This document shows positions 56,002-64,000 of a DNA stretch of 64,000 nucleotides, piece by piece (position 1 is the first letter of the stretch; the number at the start of each line of letters is the position of its first letter). The position numbers were made by a program, and so were the translations under genes. Source of the stretch: Candidatus Dechloromonas phosphorivorans (GTDB lineage Bacteria > Pseudomonadota > Gammaproteobacteria > Burkholderiales > Rhodocyclaceae). The DNA lies in NCBI GenBank assembly GCA_016714975.1, contig JADKBR010000001.1, positions 682,001 to 746,000 of the forward strand, read 5' to 3'. A model generated the notes under the pieces. That model searched no databases. It had not been told where the DNA came from and saw only the letters and a program-made list of their open reading frames with translations.

Positions 56002-57908
56002 ATGAGTGATGCCACCGAAAAACCGGCCGGCGGGCAGTTTCGCCTGTTAGGCAAGAGGCGTTTCGGCCCCCTGTTCCTGACCCAGTTCCTCGGCGCGTTC
56101 AACGACAATCTCTTCAAGAACGCCCTCGTCGTGCTGGTGACATTCCAGTCGGCGCAATGGACGTCGATGCGCCCGGAGATTCTCGCCAATCTGGCTGCCG
56201 GGCTGTTCATCCTGCCTTTCTTTTTCTTTTCGGCGACCGCCGGGCAACTTGCCGACAAGTACGACAAGGCCATGCTCGCGCGGCTGACGAAACTGCTCGA
56301 AGTCGGGATCATGCTGGTCGCCATCGCCGGTTTCCTGCTGCACAGCCTGGCCCTGCTGTTGAGCGCGCTCTTCCTGCTTGGCTTTCAGGCAACGATTTTC
56401 GGGCCGGTCAAGTACGCCATCCTGCCGCAGCACCTGCGTGAGGAGGAACTGGTCGGCGCCAACGCCCAGGTCGAGGCCGGAACCTTCGTCGCCATCCTGA
56501 TTGGTACGCTGGCCGGCGGCCTGCTTGCCGGGGCCGGCGTCGATGCGGTGTGGATCGCCATGGCCGGCTTCGCTGTAGCCGTCGCCGGCTATCTCGCCAG
56601 TCGCAATATCCCCGAAGCGCCGCCGCCGGCGCCGGAACTCGTGGTCAACGTCAATCCTTTGAGCGAAACCTGGCGCAATATCGGCTTCGCGCGCGGAGAA
56701 CCGGACGGTCTTCCTGTCGATCCTCGGCATCTCCTGGTTCTGGCTCTACGGTGCGCTGTTCCTCGCGCAGCTTCCGCCTACGGCAAGATCGTCCTCGGCG
56801 GCGGCGAAGGCGCGGTCACCCTGCTGCTGGCGGTATTCACCGTCGGCATTGGCGTCGGGTCGCTGCTCTGCGAGCGGCTGTCGGCGCGTCATGTCGAACT
56901 GGGGCTGGTGCCGCTGGGATCGATCGGCCTGACCATCTTCGGGCTCGACCTCGCCCTGGCATCGATGGCGCTGCCGCCGGTGACGGGCGAACTGCCAGTC
57001 ACCGCGCTGCTCGGCCAGTCGGCCGTCTGGCGGGTGCTCGCCGATCTGCTGCTGCTGCTCGGGATGTTCGGCGGCTTCTTCATCGTTCCGCTGTATGCGC
57101 TGGTGCAACTGCGCAGCACCACGGACAAGCGGGCGCGGATCATTGCCGCCAACAACATCATCAATGCGTTTTCATGGTGGTCGGGGCGCTTGCCGCCGCC
57201 GCCATGTTCGCCGGGGGGCTGTCGATCCCGATGCTGTTCGCGGTCGCCGCCATCTGCAATGCCGCTGTCGCCGTCTTCATCTACGGGCTGGTGCCCGAGT
57301 TCCTGCTGCGCTTCCTGGCGTGGGTGCTGATCCACCTCTTCTATCGCCTGAAGAAACGCGGCGTCGAGCACATCCCGCACGAAGGCGCGGCGCTGATCGT
57401 CTGCAACCATGTCAGCTTCGTCGATCCGGTCATCCTGATGGCGGTGTCGCCGCGGCCGATCCGCTTCGTGATGGACCACCACATCTTCCGCACGCCGCTC
57501 ATTTCCTTCATCTTTCGGCACACCCGGGCGATCCCGATCGCTTCGGCCCGGGAAGATGCGGCGATGATGGAGGCGGCGTTTGCCGAGGTCTCGCTGGCGC
57601 TGCGCGAAGGCGAACTGGTCGGCATTTTCCCGGAAGGGCGGATCACCGATACCGGCGAACTCTACCCGTTCCGCCCCGGCGTCACGCGGATTCTCGAACG
57701 CGATCCGGTTCCGGTCATCCCGCTGGCGCTGCAGGGGCTGTGGGGCAGTTTCTTCTCGCGCAAGGACGGTCCGGCGATGAGCAAGCCGTTCCGCCGCGGC
57801 CTCTTCGCCACGATCGCTGTTGTCGGTGCCGCTCCGGTGCCGCCGGCCGAATCAACCCCGGAACACCTGCAGCAAATCGTCGCGCGCCTGCGCAGCGACT
57901 GGAAGTAG
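56002..57908 (+). pseudogene. LplT-like MFS transporter fused to 1-acylglycerol-3-phosphate acyltransferase, frameshifted
   Basis: About 635 residues. The N-terminal MFS domain has FLTQFLGAFNDNLFKNALVV, the LplT signature for lysophospholipid flipping. The C-terminal PlsC domain has CNHVSFVDP (HX4D-like NHVSFVD) and GIFPEGRIT. Such fusions re-import and re-acylate lysophospholipids. The frame breaks near 56697 and 56765 (a segment reading VFLSILGISWFWLYGALFLAQL lies in another frame) and near 57167. The PlsC part is intact. Confidence 0.82.
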
Positions 57909-57917
57909 CGTGGTGGT

Positions 57918-57931
57918 CGGGTAGAATCCCG
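57918..57931 (+). promoter_or_regulatory. -10 in a CGGG/CCCG dyad before ubiA
   Basis: CGGG-TAGAAT-CCCG, with TAGAAT at 57922-57927 and the ubiA ATG at 57937, implying a leader of only a few bases. Same layout as at 31069-31087. Confidence 0.45.
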
Positions 57932-57936
57932 CATTC

Positions 57937-58832
57937 ATGGCATTGCAACTCGACCGGATCTGGGCTCGCCTCGACCTCTACGAAAAGCTGATGCGGCTCG
58001 ACAAGCCGATCGGCATCCTGTTGCTGCTGTGGCCGACGCTGTGGGCGCTGTGGCTGTCGGCGCTGGGCAAGCCGGACTGGATCGTGCTCTGGGTCTTCGT
58101 TCTCGGCACGGTGCTGATGCGCTCGGCCGGCTGCGTCATCAACGACTATGCCGACCGCGAATTCGACCGCCACGTCGAACGCACCAGGAACGGCCGCCGA
58201 CTGCTGGCAAGTCAGCACGAAGGAGGCGCTGGCCCTGTTCGCGTTCCTCTCGCTGTGCGCCTTCGCGCTGGTGCTGATGCTCGGCAACCCGCTGGTGATC
58301 TGGCTGTCGGTGCCGGCGCTTTTCCTCGCCGCCAGCTACCCGTTCACCAAGCGCTTCCTCGCCCTGCCGCAGGCCTATCTTGGCGTCGCCTTCGGTTTCG
58401 GCATCCCGATGGCCTACGCGGCACATCTGGGCGAGGTGCCGGCCGAAGCCTGGTGGCTGTTGCTCGCCAATGTCTTCTGGGCGGTCGCCTACGACACCGG
58501 AATATGCGATGGTCGACCGTGAGGACGACCTGAAAATCGGCATCAAGACCTCAGCCATCACTTTCGGGCGCTTCGACGTTGCGGCGGTGATGCTCTGCTA
58601 TGCAATGACGCTGGGGATCATCGGCTGGGTCGGCTGGACGCTGCATCTCGGCTCGGCCTTCTACGCCGGGCTGGCGGTCGCCGCCGCTATCATGAGCGTG
58701 CACTGCTCCTGGATTCGCGGCCGCGAACGGATGGCCTGCTTCAAGGCATTCCTGCACAACAATTGGGTCGGTGCGGCGATCTTCGCCGGCATCGCCGCGA
58801 ACTTCCTGGTTTCCGGGAGGAGCTTCGGATGA
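57937..58832 (+). pseudogene. ubiA: 4-hydroxybenzoate octaprenyltransferase, frameshifted
   Basis: About 298 residues. [23 protein letters not shown] and the first Asp-rich motif [16 protein letters not shown] are in frame one. [14 protein letters not shown] through [14 protein letters not shown] are in the next frame. The second Asp motif [14 protein letters not shown] and the tail are in the third. Indels near 58195-58210 and 58500. Attaches the octaprenyl tail in ubiquinone synthesis. Its stop overlaps the cytochrome ATG by 4 nt. Confidence 0.87.
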
Positions 58833-59271
58833 AAGCCGTGACTTTTGCCCTTTTCTGTTGTCGACCGCGATCGTGGGGGGTGCCGGGCCGGCAGCGGCCG
58901 AAGACACCCGCCAGCTGGTCAAACTGCCGGCGCCAGCGCAGGAGGCGCTGCGCGAGGAAATGCTCGGCAACCTCGTCGCGATCAATGAAGTCTTGTCGCT
59001 GATGGCCGAGGGCAAGGTCAAGGAAGCCGGCGCGGTCGCCGAAGCCAAGCTGGGCATGTCGGCGATGGGCAAGCACCGCGCCAAGCCGTTCGACGCCCGT
59101 CCCGGCCCGCACATGCCGCCCGCCATGCACGGCATCGGCATGGACGGCCACAAGGCGGTCAGCGAGTTCGCCAGGGTGGCCGCGACCGGCGACCGCGACC
59201 AGGCACTGGCCCTCCTGCCCAACCTGACCGCAGCCTGCGTTGCCTGCCACTATTCGTACCGGACGCGATGA
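58829..59271 (+). pseudogene. Small periplasmic cytochrome c-like protein, frameshift in signal peptide
   Basis: About 147 residues. ATG 58829 (MKAVTFALF) shifts near 58853 into LLSTAIVGGAGPAAAE, completing a signal peptide. The mature part is helical (EEMLGNLVAINEVLSLMAEG, VAEAKLGMSAMGKHR) with one C-terminal haem site, CVACHYSYRTR, as in cytochrome c'-like helical bundles. The Met-rich middle (PHMPPAMHGIGMDGHK) is notable. Coupled to ubiA by a 4-nt overlap. Confidence 0.6.
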
Positions 59272-59341
59272 CGGTTTGCTATTCTTGGGCTTTGCCGGCG
59301 TTGTTATCGATTCTTTTCATAGGCCTCGGAGAACATAGATC

Positions 59342-60253
59342 GTGGATAGCATTGCGATGACCGAACAACAAACTCAATTCGTCAAAGTGGACGTCAATGA
59401 TCTTGACGTTGGCACGGCCTTGCGCTTTCCCTTGTATGACAGTGGTGGCCGATTGTTGCTCAAGCGTGGTTATGTCGTCGAAAGTGTCGACGAGCGCGAA
59501 CAACTCATCGGGCGCGGCCTGTATCGGAGCCTGAGTGAGCGCTCATCGCCGAGCACTCCGCCCCCGGTCGCCGCTGAGGCGCCACCCTCACGCGAGACGC
59601 TTGTGGCGCTTCATGCGACAAAGATCCGGATTGGGGACACCTTGCAGATGCAGGGTTCGGCCGATGCGCCGCGCCTGACAGTCAAACTGATCGGCTACCT
59701 CAGGAATCGCGGGCTGATTGTCACGGAGCCGGAAGCAGCCGGCGACTTCGTCATGCTCAAGGAGGGGCAGCCGTTCGTCATTCGCTTCTTCTCCGGGAAA
59801 AGTGCGTACGCTTTTGCGAGTACCGTCACCAAGCACACGAGCGTGCCGTTTCCGCACGTTTGCCTGTCTTACCCACGCGAGGTTCGCGGTCTGGTGATTC
59901 GCAATGACTCGCGTGTCGATGTCGACCTGCTTGCTGCTGTCGGTGTGGATGGCGAGGGAGAAGCCCAGGCCGGGTCTTGCAAGATCGTCAATCTGAGCAC
60001 CGGCGGCGCCGCCTTGCGGTCGAAGGCACGACTGGGGCACACGGGTGATTTGATCAACGTCAAGTTCCAGCTGCTGATTGGCGACCTGCAGACCTATGTC
60101 GTGTTCGAAAGCGTGATCCGCACGGTCGACAAGGATCAACTTGACCCCGCCCTGCCCTACCGGCACGGCATACAGTTCGTCGAGCCTGAGCACAGCATGA
60201 AGCTGGCGGTGGCGGCGTACGTGTATCAGAAGCTGGGTGGCCAATCAACTTGA
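59342..60253 (+). CDS. PilZ-domain protein, YcgR-like cyclic-di-GMP effector
   Basis: 303 aa. The N-terminal part (VGTALRFPLYDSGGRLLLKRGYVVES) is followed by a YcgR-N-like domain (about 95-185) and a C-terminal PilZ domain. The PilZ c-di-GMP sites appear as the Arg-rich RGLVIRNDSRVDV and NLSTGGAAL (N-x-S-x-x-G). GTG 59342 has GGAGAA eight bases upstream; ATG 59357 is an alternative. It could brake flagella or act on other surface traits. No flagellar genes are in the window. Confidence 0.72.
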   Translation: MDSIAMTEQQTQFVKVDVNDLDVGTALRFPLYDSGGRLLLKRGYVVESVDEREQLIGRGLYRSLSERSSPSTPPPVAAEAPPSRETLVALHATKIRIGDTLQMQGSADAPRLTVKLIGYLRNRGLIVTEPEAAGDFVMLKEGQPFVIRFFSGKSAYAFASTVTKHTSVPFPHVCLSYPREVRGLVIRNDSRVDVDLLAAVGVDGEGEAQAGSCKIVNLSTGGAALRSKARLGHTGDLINVKFQLLIGDLQTYVVFESVIRTVDKDQLDPALPYRHGIQFVEPEHSMKLAVAAYVYQKLGGQST

Positions 60254-60301
60254 TCCGCACTCGATCGCCATCAGCTTCGCTGGTGTCTTGAGGCCAATCT
60301 G

Positions 60302-61765
60302 ATGAAATACCATGACCTGCGCGACTTCATGGCGCAACTGGAAAGAACCGGCGAGTTGAAGCGCGTCGGCGTCGAGGTCGATACGCGCCTCGAAATGACC
60401 GAAATCTGCGACCGCGTGCTGCGTGCCGCAGGGCCGGCCATCCTGTTCGAAAAGCCGAAGGGGCATACGATTCCGGTGCTGGCCAACCTGTTCGGCACGC
60501 CGAAGCGGGTGGCGCTCGGCATGGGCGAGGAGTCGGTGCAGGCGCTGCGCGAAGTCGGCAAGCTGCTCGCCTACCTCAAGGAGCCGGAGCCGCCGAAGGG
60601 CCTGAAGGATGCCTGGGACAAGCTGCCGATTTTGAAGCAGGTCATGAACATGGCGCCGAAAACGGTGTCGTCGGCGCCCTGTCAGGAAATCGTCTGGGAG
60701 GGCAAGGATGTCGATCTGGCCAAGCTGCCGATCCAGCACTGCTGGCCGGGCGACATCGCGCCGCTGATCACCTGGGGGCTGGTCGTCACCAAGGGGCCGC
60801 ACAAGAACCGGCAGAACCTCGGCATCTACCGCCAGCAGGTGCTCGGCCCGAACAAGGTGATCATGCGCTGGCTGGCGCATCGCGGCGGGGCGCTGGATTT
60901 TCGCGACCATCAACTGGCCAATCCGGGGCAGCCGTTCCCGGTCGCCGTCGTGCTCGGCTGCGACCCGGCGACCATCCTCGGCGCCGTGACGCCGGTGCCC
61001 GATTCGCTCTCCGAATACCAGTTCGCCGGCCTGCTGCGCGGCGGCAAGACCGAACTGGTCAAGTGCCTTGGCTCCGACTTGCAGGTGCCCGCCTCGGCCG
61101 AGATCGTGCTGGAAGGGGTGATCCACCCCGGCGAGATGGCGCTCGAAGGCCCGTATGGCGACCACACCGGCTACTACAACGAGCAGGCCGAATTCCCGGT
61201 GTTCACCATCGAGCGCATCACCATGCGCCGCGACCCGATCTACCACAGCACCTACACCGGCAAGCCGCCCGACGAGCCGGCCGTGCTCGGCGTCGCGCTC
61301 AACGAGGTCTTCGTGCCGCTGCTGCAGAAGCAGTATCCGGAAATCGTCGATTTCTACCTGCCGCCGGAAGGCTGCTCGTACCGCATGGCCATCGTCAGCA
61401 TCAAGAAACAGTACCCCGGCCACGCCAAGCGCATCATGTTCGGCATCTGGAGCTTCCTGCGCCAGTTCATGTACACCAAGACCATCATCGTCGTGGACGA
61501 CGACATCGACATCCGCGACTGGAAGGAAGTGATCTGGGCGATGACGACGCGCATGGATGCCAGCCGCGACACGACACTGGTCGACAACACGCCGATCGAC
61601 TACCTCGACTTCGCGTCGCCGGTGGCCGGCCTCGGCTCCAAGATGGGGCTGGATGCGACCAACAAGTGGCCGGGCGAAACCACCCGCGAATGGGGACGGC
61701 CGATCGTCATGGATGCCGACGTGAAGAAGCGCGTCGATGCGATGTGGGGAGACCTCGGTCTATGA
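60302..61765 (+). CDS. ubiD: UbiD, 4-hydroxy-3-polyprenylbenzoate decarboxylase
   Basis: 487 aa (E. coli 497), a prenylated-FMN enzyme of ubiquinone synthesis. It begins [21 protein letters not shown]. It has [41 protein letters not shown] (catalytic region), [16 protein letters not shown] and a [14 protein letters not shown] end. Intact. Needs a UbiX flavin prenyltransferase, not seen here. Confidence 0.95.
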   Translation: MKYHDLRDFMAQLERTGELKRVGVEVDTRLEMTEICDRVLRAAGPAILFEKPKGHTIPVLANLFGTPKRVALGMGEESVQALREVGKLLAYLKEPEPPKGLKDAWDKLPILKQVMNMAPKTVSSAPCQEIVWEGKDVDLAKLPIQHCWPGDIAPLITWGLVVTKGPHKNRQNLGIYRQQVLGPNKVIMRWLAHRGGALDFRDHQLANPGQPFPVAVVLGCDPATILGAVTPVPDSLSEYQFAGLLRGGKTELVKCLGSDLQVPASAEIVLEGVIHPGEMALEGPYGDHTGYYNEQAEFPVFTIERITMRRDPIYHSTYTGKPPDEPAVLGVALNEVFVPLLQKQYPEIVDFYLPPEGCSYRMAIVSIKKQYPGHAKRIMFGIWSFLRQFMYTKTIIVVDDDIDIRDWKEVIWAMTTRMDASRDTTLVDNTPIDYLDFASPVAGLGSKMGLDATNKWPGETTREWGRPIVMDADVKKRVDAMWGDLGL

Positions 61766-61859
61766 CCATACGGGGTATCGCGGTCGACTGCGAAAAACCG
61801 CCAATTCCCGCCGTCTCGCGGGCGCGGTTGCTGCCAGATTATCTTGCGGAGGAATGTCA

Positions 61860-62262
61860 ATGAATGAACCTGTCCCTGCTGTCGATCTGCAAGGCGTCCG
61901 CCCGTCGCTGGTGCAACTCACCCACATCATCTACGGCCTGCATGCCGTTGCCGTTGTCGTCGGTGTCACGTCGGCGGCGACTGTCGCCGGTGGCTTCGTC
62001 TTCGGCCTGCCGTCGCTGATTGCCGTCTTTCTCAACTACCTGAAGCGTGGCGACGTCCACGGCACCTGGCTGGAAAGCCATTTCCGCTGGCAGATCCGCA
62101 CCTTCTGGTTCACCTTCCTGTGGCTGGTCATCTACGGCCTGCTGATCATCACCATCATCGGCATCCCCATCGCCTGGATCCTCATCGCGCTCCTCGGCAT
62201 CTGGTCGCCTACCGCGTCATCCGCGGCTGGGTGGCGCTGGCCGGGGTAAGCAATGGCCGTGA
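61860..62262 (+). pseudogene. DUF4870-like small membrane protein, frameshift near the end
   Basis: About 130 residues. ATG 61860 has GGAGGA upstream. Three to four hydrophobic segments are separated by the YLKRGDVHGTWLESHFRWQIRTFW loop, typical of DUF4870. Near 62200 the frame changes and the end reads VAYRVIRGWVALAG; a further slip gives a stop at 62262. Function unknown, conserved in proteobacteria. Confidence 0.65.
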
Positions 62263-62323
62263 CGCATCCGGCGTTCGAATTGCACCAGCACGCGCAATCG
62301 GACACAAGACAGGAGATCGAAAA

Positions 62324-62919
62324 GTGGATGTTTCCCTGATCTCGGAAGAGATCTCCCGTAGCGGCTTTCTCAAGTCCGCCGCAGCGTGGTTTCGCATACC
62401 TTGCATCGCGGCGGGATGAGCGAACCCGTGCGGCGCGAACATGCCAGAAGCGGCCCGGTCGTGGCCGTTTTGCCCTATGACCCTGTCCTCGATCAGGTGG
62501 TATTGATTCGCCAGTTTCGTATCGGCGCGTGGGCGGCAGGGTGTGACGCGGCACCCTGGGATATCGTGGCGGGCATCTGCAACGATCTTGAAGCGGTCGA
62601 AACGGCAGCCAGCAGAGAACTGGAAGAAGAAACCGGGTGCACTGCCCTCCGGATTCAGCCCATCGGCAAATTCCTCACGGCGCCTCATGTGAGTTCCGAG
62701 CGCCTGTCTCTGGTTTGTGCGCAGGTTTCTGCTTTCGACGGTGAACGGCACTGCGGATTGCCTGAGGAAGGCGAGGATATTCTCGCTGTGTCCTTTGGCT
62801 TTCACGCAGCATTCGATCTGCTGGGCACGGGAGGATTGCCTCTCTGGGCCGGAATGGCGCTGCAATGGCTGCACTCGAACCGCGAGCATCTGCGCGATGT
62901 CTGGTTGCGGAATGCCTGA
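62324..62919 (+). pseudogene. nudF: NUDIX hydrolase, NudF-like ADP-ribose pyrophosphatase, one frameshift
   Basis: About 198 residues. GTG 62324 with AGGAG eight bases upstream begins DVSLISEEISRSGFLK. Near 62372 the frame shifts into RRSVVSHTLHRGGMSEPV. The rest is intact: VVAVLPYDPVLDQVVLIRQF and a Nudix box ending ETAASRELEEETG (REL-EE-G catalytic). ADP-ribose specificity is by family likeness. An ATG at 62386 begins the intact part. Confidence 0.8.
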
Positions 62920-63021
62920 GCTCATCGTGCGTCGCAGCGAGTCAGCCTGCAGGTGAACCTGCTTTGGTCATGACTGGTGGCGGCAACCGTTGGCTGCCGG
63001 ATATCCGGGGGGGCCAGGAAA

Positions 63022-63741
63022 TCACCGGTGCCGTTCGATCATTCTCAGTGAATGCGAGTACGCATGGCGCATCTGCTCGTCGCCGTAGCGATGCTCGCTG
63101 CCCACCGGGCAGGTGATGCGGGCGAGGCAGGTGTGTTTGCACTGCGACTGGCCGGTCTTGCGGTAATCGACGCAACGTTCCAGCACAAAACCGCTGCTGG
63201 CCATGGCGCCCGCTGGGCAGACGCTGATGCAGGGTTTTTCCAGGCAGTTTGCGCAGGGATTGCTGCCCCCCAAGGGGACTTCCTCATGGGCGCGGTCGAC
63301 TGCCTCGGAAGGGCAAAAACCGGTATCCGCCAGAACGACGGCGCGATAGGCGTACCACGTGCCCCAATGCGGGTCGATGCCGACCATGAACGGCGTCGGC
63401 TGGTGCCAGCCGGCCAGCGTCCCGAGCTGTTGCAAGGGAACCGGCACGCTGCCGGGATAGACGATGCGGTAGCGGCGGCCGGGCAGTTCGGCGGCGAACC
63501 AGTCCGCCACGACGCGCGCGCAGTAGTCGTCGATCGGATCGCCGCCAGCGCCGCCCGCGGCCTGGACGCATTCCCACAGGCGCTTGCCGCCGTGACCGAG
63601 CAGGATCAACTGGCGAAAACCTGCGGTCGCGCCGAGCGTGGCGGTGATTTCCGCCGGCAGGGCGGCGAGGTCGAAGACGTGCTGCCGGTTCAGCCCGGCC
63701 GCAGCGAGCGGTCCGTCTGGAAGCGGCGAGCGCTCACTCAT
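63022..63741 (-). CDS. 4Fe-4S ferredoxin-type protein
   Basis: 239 aa. The cluster motif is CANCLEKPCISVCP, and later Cys residues (ERCVDYRKTGQSQCKHTC, ITCPVG) may complete a second cluster, resembling QueG-type reductases but without the cobalamin half. The N-terminal part (FRQLILLGHGGKRLWE) looks like an alpha/beta domain. Start ATG 63741 overlaps dacB by 8 nt. Exact role unknown. Confidence 0.65.
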   Translation of the reverse strand: MSERSPLPDGPLAAAGLNRQHVFDLAALPAEITATLGATAGFRQLILLGHGGKRLWECVQAAGGAGGDPIDDYCARVVADWFAAELPGRRYRIVYPGSVPVPLQQLGTLAGWHQPTPFMVGIDPHWGTWYAYRAVVLADTGFCPSEAVDRAHEEVPLGGSNPCANCLEKPCISVCPAGAMASSGFVLERCVDYRKTGQSQCKHTCLARITCPVGSEHRYGDEQMRHAYSHSLRMIERHR

Positions 63742-64000
63742 TCTCCAGGGCGGGCGCCTTCTCGCCGGTTCGCCGCTGCGCCACCCAGTTGATGAGTGCA
63801 TCGATCGCCGGGCCACCGGCCGCGGCCCGGGGATCGTTGATGAAGAAGGTGACGGCCATGCGCCGGCCCTGCGCGTCGAGGGCATAGCCGGCCGCCGTCT
63901 TGACGCCGTCGAGCGTGCCGGTCTTGATGTGGGCGCGGCCGCTGGCGCCGGACTCCTTGAGGCGCTTCCTCATCGTGCCGTCGATGCCGACGATCGGCAT
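63734..64000 (-). CDS. dacB: D-alanyl-D-alanine carboxypeptidase PBP4 (C-terminal end only)
   Basis: Last ~88 residues of a penicillin-binding protein 4. LPIVGIDGTMRKRL, then GRAHIKTGTLDGVKTAAGYA with the KTG active-site motif, then RRMAVTFFIND, as in DacB. The gene continues beyond the window; the Met at 63998 is internal. Trims cross-links in periplasmic peptidoglycan. Its 3' end overlaps the Fe-S gene. Confidence 0.88.
   Translation of the reverse strand: MPIVGIDGTMRKRLKESGASGRAHIKTGTLDGVKTAAGYALDAQGRRMAVTFFINDPRAAAGGPAIDALINWVAQRRTGEKAPALENE

Noticed and set aside
43643..58832. Programmed frameshifting as an explanation of the many frame changes
   Set aside because: The sites share no slippery motif, hit unrelated genes several times each and stop abruptly outside the stretch; consensus error is simpler.
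1..64000. tRNA or rRNA genes in intergenic gaps
   Set aside because: No cloverleaf-like or rRNA sequence was seen by eye in the short gaps; a covariance-model scan would be decisive.

Overview
The window reads as chromosome of a betaproteobacterium, most likely a Rhodocyclaceae member (Dechloromonas/Azonexus/Accumulibacter-like). That placement is an inference from gene orders (lptD divergent from amgK-murU, dusB-fis-purH-purD, hemC-hemD-hemX-hemY, coaE-zapD-yacG), from ubiquinone genes (ubiH, ubiA, ubiD), and from a polyphosphate kinase 2 and an exported caspase. No rRNA, tRNA or CRISPR array was recognised.

Layout. 1-11.7 kb: partial lptD, then amgK-murU-pepP-ubiH-menA-like and dusB-fis-purH-purD on the + strand. 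11.8-16.7 kb: hemF (+) and the hemC-D-X-Y haem operon (-). 16.7-25.2 kb: a TPMT-like methyltransferase, a META lipoprotein, ppk2 with a Lys/Ala/Pro tail, yggX, rpiA, an AlgP/histone-H1-like hexapeptide-repeat protein, and dnaE. 25.6-34.4 kb: accessory envelope genes. These are a lysozyme-inhibitor-like protein, an ECHDC3-like protein, an abridged caspase paralogue, a zinc-ribbon membrane protein, an Ig-like secreted protein, an intact caspase, and a GT83-type glycosyltransferase/sialidase/membrane-protein operon. 35.6-41.6 kb: an integrative element of about 5.9 kb inserted at the 3' end of zapD, separating it from yacG. 41.5-46 kb: zapD, coaE, a SPOR protein, a TrpB2-like enzyme and a sirtuin. 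46-55 kb: a copper/silver RND efflux system (cusF/C/B/A) with divergent cusRS and a CopR-type box; a long inverted repeat lies between cusB and cusA. 55-64 kb: a hydrolase, a lysophospholipid transporter-acyltransferase fusion, ubiA, a small cytochrome, a PilZ protein, ubiD, a DUF4870-like protein, a NUDIX enzyme, an Fe-S protein and partial dacB.

Quality caveat. Between about 42.4 and 62.4 kb many conserved genes (coaE, trpB2-like, sir2, cusA/B/C/S, the hydrolase, lplT-plsC, ubiA, nudF) switch frame through single-base indels while the protein stays conserved in every frame. This looks more like consensus error than gene decay. I give these as single features spanning the frames.

How the genes work together. 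Cell-wall recycling (amgK-murU) sits beside LPS export (lptD). Purine and haem synthesis form compact overlapping operons. The Cus proteins form a copper-sensing and efflux unit. The most interesting accessory items are the zapD-targeting element, the caspase neighbourhood, and the long inverted repeat inside the cus operon.
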